From the NCBI GenBank assembly GCA_002256345.1, contig NKIY01000004.1, positions 662,232-726,231 on the forward strand: DNA of 64,000 bases, written 5' to 3'. Below are positions 53,026 through 62,019 of this stretch, in pieces. The notes under the pieces were generated by a model, which saw only the letters and a program-made list of their open reading frames with translations, was not told the origin of the DNA and did no database searches. Made by a program: the position numbers and the translations under genes. Within the stretch, counting starts at the first letter, position 1, and the number at the start of each line of letters is the position of its first letter. The DNA comes from Bradyrhizobiaceae bacterium PARB1. GTDB taxonomy: Bacteria; Pseudomonadota; Alphaproteobacteria; Rhizobiales; Xanthobacteraceae.

Positions 53026-53150
53026 TGTCCCGGACGCGGTGCGGCGCTCTTGTGCCGCTCCGCAGAGCCGGGATCGCCGCGAACGCCGGCGTCTGGCACG
53101 GTCCCGGCCCAGCTGCGCACCACTTCGTGATGCACTGCGTCCGGGACACG
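53026..53150. repeat. Large imperfect inverted repeat, family B copy 2
   Basis: Begins TGTCCCGGACGCGGTGCGGC and ends CTGCGTCCGGGACACG; the outer arms TGTCCCGGACGC and GCGTCCGGGACA are perfectly complementary (12 bp). Similar to 46414-46529 in length, ends and the internal CCGCTCCGCAGAGCCGGGA phrase. It lies exactly where the rimM-trmD order is broken. Confidence 0.8.
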
Positions 53151-53155
53151 ATTTC

Positions 53156-54022
53156 TCAGCTCGCCAGTGCTTCCCTGATTGTCTCCGCAAACGATGTCGT
53201 CTTCCGTCCAATCAGCTTGCTGAGCGTGTGGCTGTCGTCGAACAACGCACCATCGGCTGCGGCCGTATCGGATGTCGCGATCAACTCAGCGAGTTCTTCC
53301 GGCAGTCCCGCACCGAGCAGCGCTGCTTTGAAGTCAGCTTCGGGCAAACGGACATACGCGACGGCCTTGCCGGATTGCTTCGTGAGCTCCGCCGCGAACT
53401 GCTCCAGCGTGTAGGCCTCGTCGCCAGCCAGCTCATAGACCTTTCCGGCGTGATCTTCTCCCGCCAGCACAGCCGCTGCCGCGGCGGCATAGTCCGCACG
53501 CGATGCCGAAGCGATGCGGCCATCCTTTGCGCTGCTGATCAATGCACCATGCGCGAGCGCCGCCGGGATCGAGGCGGTGTAATTCTCGGTGTACCAGCCA
53601 TTGCGCAGCAGCACGAAGGGGACGCCCGATGCGCGGATCAGCTCTTCGGTCGGCAGATGCTCCTTTGCGACCGACAGCTTCGAGGTGTCGGCACGCAGCA
53701 CGCTCGTATAAGCGAGCAATTTCACGCCGGCGCGCTTTGCTGCGTCGATCACGTTGCGGTGCTGCGCCACGCGCTGACCGAGTTCGTTCGAGGAGATCAG
53801 CAGCACGCGGTCGATGCCTTTGAGTGCGGCATCCAGCGTTTCCGGCTTGCTGTAATCAGCCGCGACGACGGTCACGCCCTTGGCGGCAAGGTCGGCGCCC
53901 TTGGCCGGGTCGCGCAGGCCGGCGACGATCTGGCTGGCCGGAACTTGCCTAAGCAGCGCATCGATGGTGAGGCGGCCGAGCTGGCCGCCGGCGGCGGTGA
54001 CGAGAATACGGTGGTTCGACAT
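53156..54022 (-). CDS. NAD(P)H-binding quinone reductase-like protein (QorB/NmrA type)
   Basis: A 288-residue atypical SDR. The N-terminus SNHRILVTAAGGQLGRLTID has the Rossmann motif; LLISSNELGQRVAQHRNVID and LLRNGWYTENYTASIPAAL match E. coli QorB (quinone oxidoreductase 2). It is divergent from an HxlR regulator, as qorB-type genes often are. The ATG at 54022 follows AGGA. Substrates are likely quinones; induction by electrophiles is an inference. Confidence 0.87.
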   Translation of the reverse strand: MSNHRILVTAAGGQLGRLTIDALLRQVPASQIVAGLRDPAKGADLAAKGVTVVAADYSKPETLDAALKGIDRVLLISSNELGQRVAQHRNVIDAAKRAGVKLLAYTSVLRADTSKLSVAKEHLPTEELIRASGVPFVLLRNGWYTENYTASIPAALAHGALISSAKDGRIASASRADYAAAAAAVLAGEDHAGKVYELAGDEAYTLEQFAAELTKQSGKAVAYVRLPEADFKAALLGAGLPEELAELIATSDTAAADGALFDDSHTLSKLIGRKTTSFAETIREALAS

Positions 54023-54037
54023 GGCGGGATCCTGTAT

Positions 54038-54072
54038 GGTCTCTAATGAACAGTAAGTCTTGAATAGAGACC
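54038..54072. promoter_or_regulatory. Inverted repeat between qorB-like and HxlR genes
   Basis: GGTCTCTA (54038-54045) and TAGAGACC (54065-54072) are a perfect 8-bp inverted pair, centres about 27 bases apart, in the 131-base divergent region just upstream of the qorB-like start. A likely operator for the HxlR protein. Confidence 0.55.
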
Positions 54073-54153
54073 GCATGCCGTTTCCGTAAGGAGGCAGGTT
54101 TTTCTCGCCAGGTTACTTGAGAGTGACCTTCTTCCGCTCGAAGGAGCTGTCTG

Positions 54154-54576
54154 ATGCCAAACAATACCCCGCTGGCGACCCGTTTCGATGAATGGCAGGC
54201 GCAAGGCTTCGATGCCGAAGCCTGCCCGGTCCGCAATGTGCTGGACCGCATCGGCGACAAATGGACGTCGCTGCTTCTGGTGGCGCTCGCGGCCAAGCCG
54301 CGCCGCTTCAGCGAGCTGCATCGCGCTGTGCCGGACATTTCCAAGCGCATGCTGACGCAGTCCCTGCGCGACCTGCAGCGCGACGGGCTGATTACCCGTC
54401 ATGTGTTTCCGACCAAGCCGCCTTCAGTCGAATATCGCCTGTCGCCGCTCGGCCAGTCCGCCATGGCGCCGCTGGCGAGCCTGATCGATTGGGCCGAGCG
54501 CAGCTTTGCGGAAATCAAAGCCTCCCGCGCCGCCTTCGATGCCGCCGACACCAGCGAATACGTCTCGGCGGCGTAA
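54154..54576 (+). CDS. HxlR-family regulator
   Basis: A 140-residue winged-helix regulator. Core: [54 protein letters not shown]. The single conserved cysteine (Cys25, near the N-terminus) is the residue that senses quinones and electrophiles in YodB/QorR-type members. It is divergent from the qorB-like gene. With it, the pair forms a self-contained redox-sensing unit. Confidence 0.92.
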   Translation: MPNNTPLATRFDEWQAQGFDAEACPVRNVLDRIGDKWTSLLLVALAAKPRRFSELHRAVPDISKRMLTQSLRDLQRDGLITRHVFPTKPPSVEYRLSPLGQSAMAPLASLIDWAERSFAEIKASRAAFDAADTSEYVSAA

Positions 54577-54627
54577 GCCAGCTATCGCCGGGTTTGACGC
54601 CCCGCGCGCAACGCGCGATGGAGAGCC

Positions 54628-55383
54628 ATGACCTCTTCACCGCCTCCTTGGCGCGCGACTGTGCTGACGCTGTTTCCCGAAATGTTTCCGGGGCCGCTCG
54701 GCGTGAGCCTTGCCGGCCGTGCGCTGGCCTCCGGCCTGTGGGCGCTGGACGCCCGAGACATCCGCGCCTCGGCCACCGACAAGCATCGCAGCGTCGATGA
54801 CACGCCGGCCGGCGGCGGTCCCGGCATGGTGCTGCGTGCCGATGTGCTGGCGGCGGCGATCGATGCTGTCGAGGCGGTGGCCGAGCGCCCGAAACTGATG
54901 ATGAGCCCTCGAGGTCGGCCACTGACCCAGGCGCGGGTGGCGGAGCTGGCGGCCGGGCCGGGACCGCTGATCGTCTGCGGCCGGTTCGAGGGTATCGACC
55001 AGCGCGTCATCGACGCCCGCGGGCTCGAGGAAGTCTCGATCGGCGATTACGTGCTCTCCGGCGGCGAAATCGCTGCACTGACCCTCATCGACGCATGCGT
55101 ACGCCTGTTGCCGGGTGTCATGGGTAAGCTCGAGTCCGGTTCCGACGAGAGTTTCTCTCACGGATTACTTGAATACCCGCAATATACCCGCCCGCAGGTA
55201 TTCGAGGGTCGCCCGATCCCGGACATCCTGCTGTCCGGCGATCACGCCAAAGTGGCCGCGTGGCGGTTGGCTGAAGCCGAGGCTTTGACCGAAAAACGCC
55301 GGCCCGATCTCTGGGCAGCCCGACCCAAAGCCTCGGAATCAGGCAAGAAGCGAAAATCGCCAAAATTCACGACGGACGGGTGA
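54628..55383 (+). CDS. trmD: tRNA (guanine-37-N1)-methyltransferase
   Basis: A 251-residue SPOUT methyltransferase that makes m1G37 and prevents frameshifting. Motifs: [47 protein letters not shown] and the trefoil-knot [19 protein letters not shown] lies 5 bases before the ATG. It is 52 bases after the HxlR gene and 110 bases before rplS. Confidence 0.97.
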   Translation: MTSSPPPWRATVLTLFPEMFPGPLGVSLAGRALASGLWALDARDIRASATDKHRSVDDTPAGGGPGMVLRADVLAAAIDAVEAVAERPKLMMSPRGRPLTQARVAELAAGPGPLIVCGRFEGIDQRVIDARGLEEVSIGDYVLSGGEIAALTLIDACVRLLPGVMGKLESGSDESFSHGLLEYPQYTRPQVFEGRPIPDILLSGDHAKVAAWRLAEAEALTEKRRPDLWAARPKASESGKKRKSPKFTTDG

Positions 55384-55492
55384 CAACGGCTTTGCTTTGC
55401 TGTAGAGCAGCGCCACATCCGTGCAATGGCAGGGTAAGAGTTTCGCGCGCAGCCCGCGCCGACGTCTGGGCGCGCCGCCGATGGAGATTTCG

Positions 55493-55891
55493 ATGAACCT
55501 CATTCAGACGCTCGAAAAAGAGCAGTTCGACCGCCTTTCCGCAACCAAGTCGATTCCGGAATTCGGTCCGGGCGACACCGTCATCGTCAACGTGAAGGTT
55601 GTCGAAGGCGAGCGCACCCGCGTGCAGGCCTATGAAGGCGTCTGCATCGGCCGCAACGGTGGTGGCATCAATGAGAGCTTCACCGTGCGCAAGATTTCGT
55701 ATGGCGAGGGTGTCGAGCGCGTGTTCCCGCTGCTCTCCCCGATGATCGACTCGATCAAGGTCGTGCGCCGCGGCAAGGTGCGTCGCGCCAAGCTGTATTA
55801 CCTGCGCGATCTGCGCGGCAAGTCGGCCCGCATCACCGAGAAGAAGACCGAGCGTCCGGCCAAGGCCAAGGTCGCGGCTGCCGCCGAGTAA
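55493..55891 (+). CDS. rplS: 50S ribosomal protein L19
   Basis: A 132-residue L19 protein ([65 protein letters not shown]) with an Ala/Lys-rich tail. The ATG at 55493 follows GGAG. Ends at a strong terminator. Confidence 0.98.
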   Translation: MNLIQTLEKEQFDRLSATKSIPEFGPGDTVIVNVKVVEGERTRVQAYEGVCIGRNGGGINESFTVRKISYGEGVERVFPLLSPMIDSIKVVRRGKVRRAKLYYLRDLRGKSARITEKKTERPAKAKVAAAAE

Positions 55892-55924
55892 TCTTTCGCG
55901 CTTTGCGAAGATTTGTGAATTCGG

Positions 55925-55954
55925 AAAAGCGCGGCGCAAGCCGCGCTTTTTTTT
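55925..55954 (+). terminator. rplS terminator
   Basis: AAAAGCGCGGC (55925-55935) pairs with GCCGCGCTTTT (55940-55950) around GCAA, followed by more T. A canonical rho-independent terminator. Confidence 0.95.
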
Positions 55955-56020
55955 GTCCCGTGTTCCTGCGCCGATGCGACATGCCTCCGCCGCATTGGCG
56001 TTGCGTTCCCTCGATGTTAT

Positions 56021-56162
56021 ATGACTGGAATGTTTCTAGACCTGCACCAGCACGCGTTGCGCATCGTCATCGACGATCACAGTCGGCTGCCCGGTCGCTT
56101 CTTCGGTCGTTTCACGACCTCGATCGTGGGTGCGCTTAGGAGCGCGTGAGCAATCTCACGCG
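56021..56162 (+). promoter_or_regulatory. leuC upstream region: possible leader ORF with a hairpin at its stop
   Basis: An ATG at 56021 opens a 42-codon frame ending with TGA at 56147-56149. The stop lies inside a perfect 8-bp hairpin, CGCGTGAG (56143-56150) / CTCACGCG (56155-56162), about 100 bases before leuC. The small frame has five Leu codons but no dense run and no good SD, so it may be chance; the hairpin itself is clear. Confidence 0.35.
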
Positions 56163-56261
56163 TTAAGCCTTCCGTTTCCAGCTATGCGCCTTACGCCGTC
56201 ATCGCGGCAAATTCTCTGGCAGCACAGCCGGTCCGAAATTTCCAAGTCAGGCTCAAGCAAA

Positions 56262-57674
56262 ATGACAACATCCAAGCCGACCACCCTGTACGACAAGATC
56301 TGGAACGACCACGTCGTCGAAGAAGCCGCCGACGGCACCTGTCTGCTCTATATCGATCGCCATCTGGTGCATGAAGTGACCTCGCCGCAGGCTTTCGAAG
56401 GCCTGCGCGCCGCCGGTCGCAAGGTTCATGCGCCTTCGAAGACGCTCGCGGTGGTCGATCACAACGTGCCGACCACCGATCGCACGCTGCCCAATCCCGA
56501 TCCTGAGAGCGCCGAGCAGATCAGGACGCTGGCCGAGAACGTCCGCGAATTCGGCATCGAATATTACAACGAATTCGACAAGCGGCAGGGCATCGTCCAC
56601 GTCATCGGCCCCGAGCAGGGTTTTACGCTGCCCGGCACCACGGTGGTCTGCGGCGATAGCCACACCTCGACCCACGGTGCCTTCGGCGCGCTCGCGCATG
56701 GCATCGGCACGTCGGAAGTCGAGCACGTTCTGGCGACGCAGACGCTGATCCAGAAGAAGGCCAAGAACATGCGCGCCGTCGTCGACGGCAAGCTGCCCGA
56801 TGGCGTCACCGCCAAGGACATCATCCTGGCCATCATCGGCGAGATCGGCACCGCCGGCGGCACCGGCTATGTGCTGGAATATGCCGGCGAGGCGATCCGC
56901 TCGCTGTCGATGGAAGGCCGCATGACGGTCTGCAACATGTCGATCGAAGGCGGCGCCCGCGCCGGCCTGATCGCGCCCGATGAAGTGGCCTATGAATTCC
57001 TCAAGGGCCGTCCGATGTCGCCGAAGGGCGAGCTTTGGGACAAAGCCGTGGCCTATTGGAATACGCTGCGTTCAGACGAAGGCGCGCATTTCGATCACGA
57101 GATCCGCCTCGATGCCGCAAAACTGCCGCCGATCGTCACCTGGGGCACATCGCCCGAGGATGTCATCTCGATCACCGGCAAGGTGCCGAATCCTGCCGAA
57201 ATCGCCGACGAAGCCAAGCGTCTCTCCAAGGAGCGCGCGCTGGCCTATATGGGCCTCACCGCCGGCACGAAAATCACGGATATCAAGGTCGACCGCGTCT
57301 TCATCGGCTCCTGTACCAATGGCCGCATCGAGGACATGCGCGCCGCCGCCAGGATGATCGAGGGCAAGACCATCAACGGCAATGTGTCGGGCATGATCGT
57401 GCCGGGCTCGGGTCTGGTGAAGGAGCAGGCCGAGGCCGAAGGTCTCGACAAGATCTTCATCAAGGCCGGTTTCGAATGGCGCGAACCCGGCTGCTCCATG
57501 TGCCTGGCGATGAATCCGGACAAGCTGAAGCCTGAAGAGCGCTGCGCCGCGACTTCGAACCGCAATTTCGAGGGCCGCCAGGGCCACAAGGGTCGCACGC
57601 ATCTCGTCTCGCCGGCCATGGCGGCAGCCGCTGCGATCGCGGGGCATTTCGTCGACATCCGTGAGTGGCATTAG
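56262..57674 (+). CDS. leuC: 3-isopropylmalate dehydratase large subunit
   Basis: A 470-residue 4Fe-4S isomerase of leucine biosynthesis. Cluster cysteines are in [14 protein letters not shown] and [33 protein letters not shown] is the substrate region. The ATG at 56262 ([18 protein letters not shown]) gives the standard length; the frame is open further upstream without family similarity. The partner leuD lies 5.2 kb downstream, beyond nine genes. Confidence 0.97.
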   Translation: MTTSKPTTLYDKIWNDHVVEEAADGTCLLYIDRHLVHEVTSPQAFEGLRAAGRKVHAPSKTLAVVDHNVPTTDRTLPNPDPESAEQIRTLAENVREFGIEYYNEFDKRQGIVHVIGPEQGFTLPGTTVVCGDSHTSTHGAFGALAHGIGTSEVEHVLATQTLIQKKAKNMRAVVDGKLPDGVTAKDIILAIIGEIGTAGGTGYVLEYAGEAIRSLSMEGRMTVCNMSIEGGARAGLIAPDEVAYEFLKGRPMSPKGELWDKAVAYWNTLRSDEGAHFDHEIRLDAAKLPPIVTWGTSPEDVISITGKVPNPAEIADEAKRLSKERALAYMGLTAGTKITDIKVDRVFIGSCTNGRIEDMRAAARMIEGKTINGNVSGMIVPGSGLVKEQAEAEGLDKIFIKAGFEWREPGCSMCLAMNPDKLKPEERCAATSNRNFEGRQGHKGRTHLVSPAMAAAAAIAGHFVDIREWH

Positions 57675-57698
57675 ATCATCGTTGCCGCACGATGAGCA

Positions 57699-57730
57699 AA
57701 ACGGCCCGTACATGCGGGCCGTTTTTGTTG
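57699..57730 (+). terminator. leuC terminator
   Basis: AAACGGCCCG (57699-57708) pairs with CGGGCCGTTT (57715-57724), loop TACATG, then TTGTT. Rho-independent. Confidence 0.92.
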
Positions 57731-57733
57731 GTC

Positions 57734-57775
57734 CATGATCCCGAAAGCGGCTTCCGGGTTTCGGAAAAGATCATG
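57734..57775. repeat. Palindromic dispersed repeat, family A copy 3 (inverted)
   Basis: CATGATC (57734-57740) pairs with GATCATG (57769-57775); the interior, read on the minus strand, matches copies 1 and 2 (TTTTCCGAAACCCGG...). Directly follows the leuC terminator. Confidence 0.75.
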
Positions 57776-58095
57776 CTTTAAAAAGCCAGAAGCTGCATCG
57801 CGGATAGATCAGATTCCGATGGAGCCACGATGCGTGCTACCGCGAATACAACCAATATGGGAACTGCCGCGTACGATTAGCGCGTGGCTTGTATTTTCCG
57901 CGGATCGCCCTATGGTGCCGCGATATTCGATTTGACGGCTCTGACTTCGCCGATAGCTGCAATAGCAGCCGTTCGCCCAAGACTTCGCTGAGATTGGATA
58001 GTTCCGCACGAAGGTCGTGTGGAACAACACGCAGCCGTGACCGGCATCGCATTGATGCATTCAGACGCGGCAGGCTGCTTTCTTGGAGAAGTGTT
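57776..58095 (+). promoter_or_regulatory. Region upstream of the cold-shock gene, likely long 5' UTR
   Basis: A 320-base gap with no family-supported coding; a frame runs in from upstream but lacks similarity. Cold-shock genes often carry long structured leaders. No promoter can be fixed with confidence. Confidence 0.35.
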
Positions 58096-58305
58096 ATGGC
58101 GACCGGTACCGTGAAGTGGTTTAACAGCGACAAGGGCTTCGGCTTCATTCAGCCGAACGATGGCAGCAAGGATGTGTTCGTGCACATCAGCGCCGTCGAA
58201 CGTGCTGGCCTCAGCGGCCTCAATGAAGGTCAGCAGGTCAATTTCGAGCTGAAGACCGACAAGATGCGCGGCAAGGTCAGCGCCGAAAATCTCTCGCTGG
58301 CATAA
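58096..58305 (+). CDS. Cold-shock protein, CspA family
   Basis: A 69-residue single cold-shock domain with intact RNA-binding motifs: RNP1 KGFGFIQP and RNP2 VFVHISAV. The ATG at 58096 follows GGAG 7 bases upstream. It acts as an RNA chaperone at low temperature or in stationary phase. Ends at a terminator at 58351-58384. Confidence 0.96.
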   Translation: MATGTVKWFNSDKGFGFIQPNDGSKDVFVHISAVERAGLSGLNEGQQVNFELKTDKMRGKVSAENLSLA

Positions 58306-58350
58306 ACTCAAGCTGCGATCGCTTCGAGGGTATCTTGAGGTGATGGTTCG

Positions 58351-58384
58351 AAAACGTCCTGCTGGAAACGGCGGGGCGTTTTTT
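58351..58384 (+). terminator. Cold-shock gene terminator
   Basis: AAAACGTCCTGC (58351-58362) pairs with GCGGGGCGTTTT (58371-58382) with two G-U pairs, followed by TT. Confidence 0.85.
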
Positions 58385-58492
58385 CATGCGCGGATAAATC
58401 CCGCGCAATCGACCGTGATTCGTTCGCCGCTTGGGTCATGCGCATTCTTTCGAGTTGCGCATCGATAACCGCTTCTGGTTTGCTGGCGCCTG

Positions 58493-59662
58493 ATGCCACG
58501 TTCACCGACCCAGCCCATATCGATCAATCGCATCGCCGCCCGCCGCATCTGGCTGCGGGCCCAGCGGCTGGATGAACGTGCGCCGTTTGGCGACGGACCG
58601 GAGGCGGTCGCCCGCGCCGTCGCGCAGCTCGGCTATGTGCAGATCGACACCATCAATGTCATCGAGCGCAGCCACCATCACATCCTGTTCGCGCGGATCC
58701 CGAACTACAAACGCAGCGATCTCAAACAGGCGCAGTCCATCGACAAGAGCGTGTTCGAATACTGGACCCATGCGCTGGCCTATATCCCGACCGCCGATCT
58801 GCCCTTTTTCGTCGCCGATATGAAGGAGTGGCGCAGTGAGCAGACGGGCTGGTTCGCTTCCGTTGCGCCGGCGGACCTGCGCAAGGTGATGCGGCTGATC
58901 AAGGAAGGTCCGTTGTCGATTCGCGATATCGAGGACGACGTGCTCCGCGACAAGGATCACGAGTGGGCCAGCCGCAAGCCGTCGAAGCGCGCGCTGCAGC
59001 TTGCCTTCTATCGCGGCGTCGTCGCGGTGTCCGAGCGGCAGGGCATGCTGAAGACCTACGATCTGCTGCTGCGTCACTTCGGCTGGGACACGTTGCCAAA
59101 GGCGGCGTCTGCGCCGCAGCGCGTGGCCTATCTGCTGGATCGTGCCTTGCGGTCGCAAGGCATCGTCAGCCTCGATTCGATCTGCCATCTCGATGCACCC
59201 AGCAAGGCTGCGGTGCGAAAGCTGATCGAGACGCGGATGCGACGCGGTGAACTGGTGCCGATCGCGCTGGAAGGCGCCGGCAAGCAGGAGCATTGGGCGA
59301 CGCCGGAGATCATAGAAGCCACGGAAAGCGAGCCGCACGACCTCGTGCATATCCTGTCGCCGTTCGATCCGTTGATCATCCAGCGCAAGCGCACCAACCT
59401 CGTCTTCGGGCACGATCATCGCTTCGAAGCTTATGTTCCGAAAGAGAAGCGCAAGCTCGGCTACTTCGCGCTGCCGGTGTTGCTGGATGACAAGATCGTC
59501 GCGGCGATCGATCTCAAGACCGACCGGCAGAACCGCACGCTGTTGCTGCAGCAATGGAGCTGGGTCGGCGAGGGCGCCGGGAAGAAAACGCCGCGCGCGG
59601 CATGGAAGCGGCGCATCGAGGACGAGCTGCACCGCTTCGAGGCGTTTCAACTCGGAGAGTAG
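58493..59662 (+). CDS. YcaQ/AlkX-like winged-helix DNA glycosylase-family protein
   Basis: A 389-residue member of the HTH_42 (DUF1006) family, whose characterised members unhook DNA interstrand cross-links. The QxD catalytic motif is present: YVQIDTINVIERSHHHILFA, with Gln50 and Asp52. Three winged-helix modules are expected; the C-terminal SPFDPLIIQRKRTNLVFG and YFALPVLLDDKIVAAIDLK are typical. No operon partner. Function as a glycosylase rests on family and motif. Confidence 0.88.
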   Translation: MPRSPTQPISINRIAARRIWLRAQRLDERAPFGDGPEAVARAVAQLGYVQIDTINVIERSHHHILFARIPNYKRSDLKQAQSIDKSVFEYWTHALAYIPTADLPFFVADMKEWRSEQTGWFASVAPADLRKVMRLIKEGPLSIRDIEDDVLRDKDHEWASRKPSKRALQLAFYRGVVAVSERQGMLKTYDLLLRHFGWDTLPKAASAPQRVAYLLDRALRSQGIVSLDSICHLDAPSKAAVRKLIETRMRRGELVPIALEGAGKQEHWATPEIIEATESEPHDLVHILSPFDPLIIQRKRTNLVFGHDHRFEAYVPKEKRKLGYFALPVLLDDKIVAAIDLKTDRQNRTLLLQQWSWVGEGAGKKTPRAAWKRRIEDELHRFEAFQLGE

Positions 59663-59685
59663 CCGTTTACGCCAACGTCATGTGT

Positions 59686-59758
59686 GGACCTGACCCGCGC
59701 ATCTATCTTCATGCTCGCAGTTGCAAAGATGGATGGCCGGGTCAAGCCCGGCCAGGAC
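59686..59758. repeat. Degenerate family C repeat
   Basis: Contains GGACCTGACCCGCGCATCTA and AAGATGGATGGCCGGGTCAA, close to parts of 49124-49202 but with the outer arms decayed. Confidence 0.55.
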
Positions 59759-59774
59759 AGGGTGTGGTGTCGCA

Positions 59775-60410
59775 TCAGAGCTCCCCATACACATTGAACC
59801 GGTGAACGTGCCGCCGATGATGCCAGTGGCGATGATACCACGGGCGGTAACGGCAGATCTTTCGCGGGCCGTAATAGGTCCAGATCACCCGGCAGAAGCG
59901 GCGCGGGCCGTAGTAGTAGCCTGGGCCATATGAATAGTAGCGCGGTGCGAAATAGCGGTGGCGATAAAAGTGGCGGCGGTGCCCGTAATAGGCGGGCGCG
60001 TAGAAGCCGCGTCGCGCGAAAGCCGGCCCGCCGTAGCGGATGCCACCACTGTGAAAGACCGGCCCGCGTCGAAATCCACCGCCAGCGAAAGCGGGGCGAT
60101 GGAAGCCACCGCCACGGAAGCCGCCGCCGTGGAATGCGGGCCCGCCACCCCGAAAACCTCCGCCGTGGAAGCCTCCACCGCCACCGCGGAATCCGCCGCC
60201 GCCGCGAAAGCCACCGCCGCCATGGCCGCGATGTTGAACTTGCGTGCCGAGCGCATCGCGCGTCTGTTTGGCAGCAGGCGCCATGGCCGGACTGTTGAGC
60301 GACAGCGCTTGCGCCGCTGATGTCAGCGACAGCAGCATGGTTGCCGTCGCCGTAATGCCGAGTGCACGCGTCATGGCGCTTCGAATCGGAGAAGCTCGAT
60401 CATTGCTCAT
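59775..60410 (-). CDS. Exported Gly/Arg/Tyr/His-rich low-complexity protein A
   Basis: A 211-residue protein of unknown function. A signal peptide (ending SAAQALS) is followed by a short conserved-looking stretch, LSLNSPAMAP ... ALGTQVQHR, then about 60 residues of FRGGG/FHGGG-type repeats, then a Tyr/Arg/His-rich region (YYGHRRHFYRHRYFAPRYYS) and a C-terminal part with two cysteines (RRFCRVIWTYYGPRKICRYR). The SLNxP...TQVQ block recurs in protein C, 1.1 kb away. The ATG at 60410 has GGGAGG upstream. Confidence 0.8.
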   Translation of the reverse strand: MSNDRASPIRSAMTRALGITATATMLLSLTSAAQALSLNSPAMAPAAKQTRDALGTQVQHRGHGGGGFRGGGGFRGGGGGFHGGGFRGGGPAFHGGGFRGGGFHRPAFAGGGFRRGPVFHSGGIRYGGPAFARRGFYAPAYYGHRRHFYRHRYFAPRYYSYGPGYYYGPRRFCRVIWTYYGPRKICRYRPWYHRHWHHRRHVHRFNVYGEL

Positions 60411-60609
60411 TGCGGTCATCCTCCCGGGGCATTCGCGCAACCAACATCGATTGTCGCAGCTCTCTATCTGCGTGTATGGCCCTGCGTGAATTGTTGGCCC
60501 TTGAAGCGAAGGCTAGGAGCGATGATCTGAACGCGCCATGAATGGGCGCGTCAAACTGAAACGGGCGCCGCGAAGGCGCCCGTCGTGATCGTGCTGCGAT
60601 GTGGTTGGC

Positions 60610-61056
60610 TTACCAGCGGCCGAATGAGAAGCCGACGCCGATCGGGCCGCCGCCGATGGCGAAGCCAGGGCCATAGCCATAGGGTCGGTAGCCGTAGCCG
60701 CCATAGTAGGCCGGGCGATAGGCATAGGGACGTCCATAGTAAGCCGGCCCATAATAGGAGCGGTAGTACGGCCGATAGCCGTAACCGTAGCGCGGGCCGT
60801 AATAGGGGCGATAGCCGTAGTGACGGTGGCCCCAGTGCCGGTGGTGGCCCCAGTGACGATGACCGAAGTGATGGCGATGGCCGAAATGGTGATGACGGTG
60901 GCCGTGGTGACGATGTTGTGAGCTGAAGTCCGTCACGCGCGCCTTGTCTTGCGCCGCGGCCTTTGCGGGCGCTGCGGCCAGCGCCGGCGCTGCGGTGAAT
61001 GCGCCGCCGATCGAAACGGTTGCAGCCATCAGGGCTGCGCCTACCCAGGTTCTCAT
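60610..61056 (-). CDS. Exported His/Tyr/Gly-rich low-complexity protein B
   Basis: A 148-residue protein of unknown function. Signal peptide (TWVGAALMAATVSIGGAFTA, cleavage near ALA-AAPAK), then a His-rich block (SSQHRHHGHRHHHFGHRHH), then Tyr-Gly-Arg-Pro repeats (GYRPYYGPRYGYGYRPYY), and a hydrophobic Gly-rich end (GFAIGGGPIGVGFSFGRW). The ATG at 61056 has GAGGAC upstream. Same strand and build as proteins A and C. Confidence 0.8.
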   Translation of the reverse strand: MRTWVGAALMAATVSIGGAFTAAPALAAAPAKAAAQDKARVTDFSSQHRHHGHRHHHFGHRHHFGHRHWGHHRHWGHRHYGYRPYYGPRYGYGYRPYYRSYYGPAYYGRPYAYRPAYYGGYGYRPYGYGPGFAIGGGPIGVGFSFGRW

Positions 61057-61217
61057 GATTGTCCTCGTTGAGGTCTGTCTGTCGCCTTGATCTGTCAACG
61101 CGTCAGGGTGATCCAATTTCCCGCGACAAGGAGACGCGGTGAAATGCGCGGTATGGAATCGCCCGAGTGACAGCCGATACGTGCGGCGGATCGGCTGTCA
61201 CGTCAGGGCAGTTCCAA

Positions 61218-61508
61218 TCAGCGCCAGTGGCGGCGGTGATGGTGGAAATGCGGGCGATGCACATGGTGGTGCCGGCGCACATGGTGCGGGCGATGCCAGC
61301 CATGGTGACGGCGCATATGATGATGACGATGGCCGTGATGGTGATGGCGGCGATACTGCACCTGGGTTGCCAGGCCCTCACCTGTGCCCTGCACGCTTGC
61401 GGCAACGCCGGGATTGTTGAGTGAGACTGCATTGGCCTGCTGGGCCGGCGCGGCTACGAACATCAGGCCGGCGATGGCGGCGAGGCCGAAAAGCTTTTTC
61501 AGGTTCAC
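61218..61508 (-). CDS. Exported histidine-rich small protein C
   Basis: A 96-residue protein. Signal peptide (LFGLAAIAGLMFVAAPAQQA), the block VSLNNPGVAASVQ ... LATQVQYR, and a 44-residue tail with 22 His and many Arg. Such a tail could bind Ni, Zn or Cu ions, but nothing proves this. The start is GTG at 61508, with AGGAGA 6 bases upstream. Related by its N-terminal block to protein A. Confidence 0.8.
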   Translation of the reverse strand: MNLKKLFGLAAIAGLMFVAAPAQQANAVSLNNPGVAASVQGTGEGLATQVQYRRHHHHGHRHHHMRRHHGWHRPHHVRRHHHVHRPHFHHHRRHWR

Positions 61509-61762
61509 GTGTTCTCTCCTGGATTCGCGGGCATCTGAATGTGCACGCTGCACGGGGGGCATAGCCCATGAAAGAAGGCTAGGTTTCGGCAAGTGAACGC
61601 GAAATGAATACCCGCCGCGCGATATGTCGCACGGTTTTTTTGTCGCGGTGCTGGAACGAAGTGCGCATTGCCGCCTCGGTAAAACCGGGGCTCATCTCAG
61701 GCGTATCTAGATCGGGCCAGGTGCATTTCTGCAGTCTTGCCCATGCAATCATGGAGTTCGTC

Positions 61763-61975
61763 ATGATGCGTATCGTTACAATAACGGTCGTCGGGCTCGC
61801 CCTTATCGTGCTCGGCGGCGATCTCTGGTTCGCACAAGCGCAGGCATCGCAGGGTCCCGGCGTTGCGCCGGGCAATGCGAGCGCGATGACGCAGCACGCC
61901 ATGGCGCTCGTCGTCTATGGGGTCGCCGGGGTGCTGATCGTCGCCGGACTGATCGGTGCCGTCCGGCAGCACTGA
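61763..61975 (+). CDS. Small two-span membrane protein
   Basis: A 70-residue protein with TM segments IVTITVVGLALIVLGG and ALVVYGVAGVLIVAGLIGAV joined by a small polar loop. GGAG lies 6 bases before the ATG at 61763; an ATG at 61751 is the alternative. No function recognised. Confidence 0.65.
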   Translation: MMRIVTITVVGLALIVLGGDLWFAQAQASQGPGVAPGNASAMTQHAMALVVYGVAGVLIVAGLIGAVRQH

Positions 61976-62019
61976 GCGTGCTGGAGCTTGATCCGCGTTC
62001 TATGAATCGGATGCCGGGT

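Noticed and set aside
60060..60240. Short-period direct repeats that could look like a CRISPR array or minisatellite
   Set aside because: They encode the FRGGG/FHGGG repeats of a secreted protein in frame; there are no unique spacers of constant length.
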